NCBI GenBank assembly: GCA_964448855.1
Contig: CAYUXI010000015.1
Coordinates: forward strand, 1-42,513
DNA: 42,513 bases
Reading direction: 5' to 3'
From: QAMX01 sp964448855
GTDB taxonomy: Bacteria; Bacillota; Clostridia; Oscillospirales; QAMX01
Within the stretch, counting starts at the first letter, position 1. Each line of letters opens with the position of its first letter. Under the pieces are notes generated by a model, which saw nothing but the letters and a program-made list of their open reading frames with translations, was not told where the DNA came from and ran no database searches. Position numbers and translations under genes: made by a program. Of the stretch, positions 41,412 through 42,513 are shown piece by piece.

Positions 41412-42513
41412 ATGAAAAAATATCGGGCAGCCATCGTCGGCTGCGGTGTCATCGCAGACCAGTACATTGCCAACGCGCAGCGGGTCTACAGCGATTACTT
41501 CGAAATCACAGCACTGACCGATCTGGACGTTCACAAAGCGGAGGCCTACGGCGAAAAATACGGGATTGCGCTCTGCGGTCTGCCGGAGCTGGCGTATGAA
41601 AGCCGCGAGATCGACCTGATCATCAACCTGACCGTGCCGAATGCCCACGAAGAGGTGACGGTTCGCGCCCTCGAATCCGGCAAACACGTCTACACGGAAA
41701 AACCGCTGGCGACCAGCCGGGAAGGAATGCAGCACATTCTCGAAACCGCCAAACGCACCGGGCTGCGCGTCGGCTGTGCGCCGGACTCCTTCCTGAGTGC
41801 CCCGTCGCAGACGGCGAAAAAAGCGCTGGAAGAGGACTGGATTGGTGCGCCGGTCGGTGCCAACGCCATCTGCGCCATGCGCGGCAATGAATACTGGCGG
41901 CCGGATGCTGATTTCTTCTACCACAAAGGCGCAGGCCCGATGATGGATATGGCGCCGTATTACCTGAACCTGTTTGTCAGCCTGCTCGGCAGCGTCGATG
42001 CCGTTTCCACCATGTCCAAAATCACCTGGCCGGAACGCACGATCAAGGTCGCCCCGCGCCGCGGCGAAAAGATTCAGGTCGAAGTGCCGACCTACGTTTC
42101 CACAGCCCTCCGCTTCAAGAGCGGCGTCATTGCGACGTTCGTCAACTCGTTTGACATCTGGGGCACCCAGCAGCCGTACATGGAAATCTACGGCGAAAAG
42201 GGGACGATGGTCATCCCAGACCCCAACCGCTACTCCGGTGAGGTTCTTGTGCGCCGCTTCTCTGACCACACCTGGCGTCCGCTGCCGCAGTTCGTCGAAT
42301 ACGCCGACTATGGCCGCGGCATCGGCATCGTCGATATGATTCGGAGCATCGAAGCGGATGTGCCGCACCGCGCAAGTGCCGAGCTGGCGTACCATACGAC
42401 GGACGTCATTCTGGCCATGGACGAAGCGGGCGAAGCGCACCGCGAGCTGACCATCACCACCAGCGCCGAGCAGCCCTCCGGCCTCTGGCATACGCCGGAA
42501 ACCATCCTCTGGA
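41412..42513 (+). CDS. Gfo/Idh/MocA-family oxidoreductase, truncated by the window end
   Basis: The reading frame is open from ATG 41412 to the last base, giving 367 residues without a stop; the 3' end lies outside the window. The N-terminal Rossmann fold has AAIVGCGVIADQYI (NAD(P) binding) and the family signature EKPLATS, whose Lys is catalytic. A C-terminal alpha/beta domain follows, with MDMAPYYLNLF. Members oxidise or reduce sugars, inositols and related polyols, or act in deglycosylation. The gene starts 12 bases after the TIM-barrel gene with a TAGGAGGAAC ribosome site, and is the third gene of the AraC-linked unit. The length already seen is typical, so little is probably missing. Confidence 0.88.
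   Translation, partial: MKKYRAAIVGCGVIADQYIANAQRVYSDYFEITALTDLDVHKAEAYGEKYGIALCGLPELAYESREIDLIINLTVPNAHEEVTVRALESGKHVYTEKPLATSREGMQHILETAKRTGLRVGCAPDSFLSAPSQTAKKALEEDWIGAPVGANAICAMRGNEYWRPDADFFYHKGAGPMMDMAPYYLNLFVSLLGSVDAVSTMSKITWPERTIKVAPRRGEKIQVEVPTYVSTALRFKSGVIATFVNSFDIWGTQQPYMEIYGEKGTMVIPDPNRYSGEVLVRRFSDHTWRPLPQFVEYADYGRGIGIVDMIRSIEADVPHRASAELAYHTTDVILAMDEAGEAHRELTITTSAEQPSGLWHTPETILW

Noticed and set aside
1..42513. tRNA, rRNA, CRISPR arrays, insertion sequences, prophage genes, attachment sites
   Set aside because: I looked for characteristic motifs, tandem direct repeats and transposase or integrase signatures on both strands and found none.

Overview
The window reads as chromosome of an anaerobic Bacillota bacterium, most likely a gut- or rumen-type clostridium near the Oscillospirales/Ruminococcaceae. 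This is inferred from moderately high G+C, an ECF-type vitamin transporter, PyrR control of pyrimidine genes, a DarA-like c-di-AMP receptor, textbook sigma-A promoters (TTGACA-N17-TATAAT), frequent TTG/GTG starts and intrinsic terminators. The taxon cannot be proven by reading alone. I see no rRNA, tRNA, insertion sequence, phage gene or CRISPR array. Almost every gene is intact; only the last one is cut by the window edge.

Layout. (1) 105-4986: an ECF transporter made of EcfT plus one polypeptide fusing two ATPases to the membrane S component, then a DMT-family transporter. (2) 4987-5692: a hicAB toxin-antitoxin pair on the minus strand with a consensus promoter embedded in inverted repeats. 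(3) 5820-15817: a nine-gene pyr operon, pyrC-carA-carB-pyrK-pyrD-pyrF-pyrE-pyrB-pyrI, encoding the full de novo route to UMP. (4) 15838-23399: a 1338-residue lipoprotein with an SLH-like region and a GH99/WbsX-like domain, rsmA/ksgA, a DUF4380-like protein, and a P-loop/alkaline-phosphatase-superfamily gene pair. (5) 23406-30368, all minus strand: a MalY/PatB-type aminotransferase behind a MATE exporter, pyrR-uraA behind a PyrR attenuator, and a DarA-like protein upstream of a second MATE exporter. (6) 30413-38503: a GH35 beta-galactosidase, guaB with a TIM-barrel isomerase-like gene, and a membrane-tethered subtilase/C-type-lectin/von Willebrand A protein. (7) 38523-end: an AraC-type regulator divergent from an AEC carrier, a second TIM-barrel protein and a Gfo/Idh/MocA oxidoreductase, which looks like a sugar or polyol utilisation module.

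The most striking observation is in carA. The carbamoyl-phosphate synthase small subunit sits in an otherwise intact pyr operon, but all three residues of the glutaminase triad are changed (Cys to Gly252, His to Gln337, Glu to Asp339), and a normally conserved Lys is Thr186. Glutamine hydrolysis should be impossible, so this synthase is predicted to use free ammonia, parallel to vertebrate CPS I but reached independently. That fits an ammonia-rich habitat such as gut or rumen.

Pyrimidine control appears split. Uracil uptake (pyrR-uraA) has a recognisable PyrR-binding loop and terminator. The biosynthetic operon has only a short leader with a 5' hairpin and a Shine-Dalgarno sequence placed in a second potential hairpin loop. 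The other notable items are the multidomain surface proteins at 15903-19919 and 35088-38432, whose architectures suggest handling of host or dietary glycans and glycoproteins.
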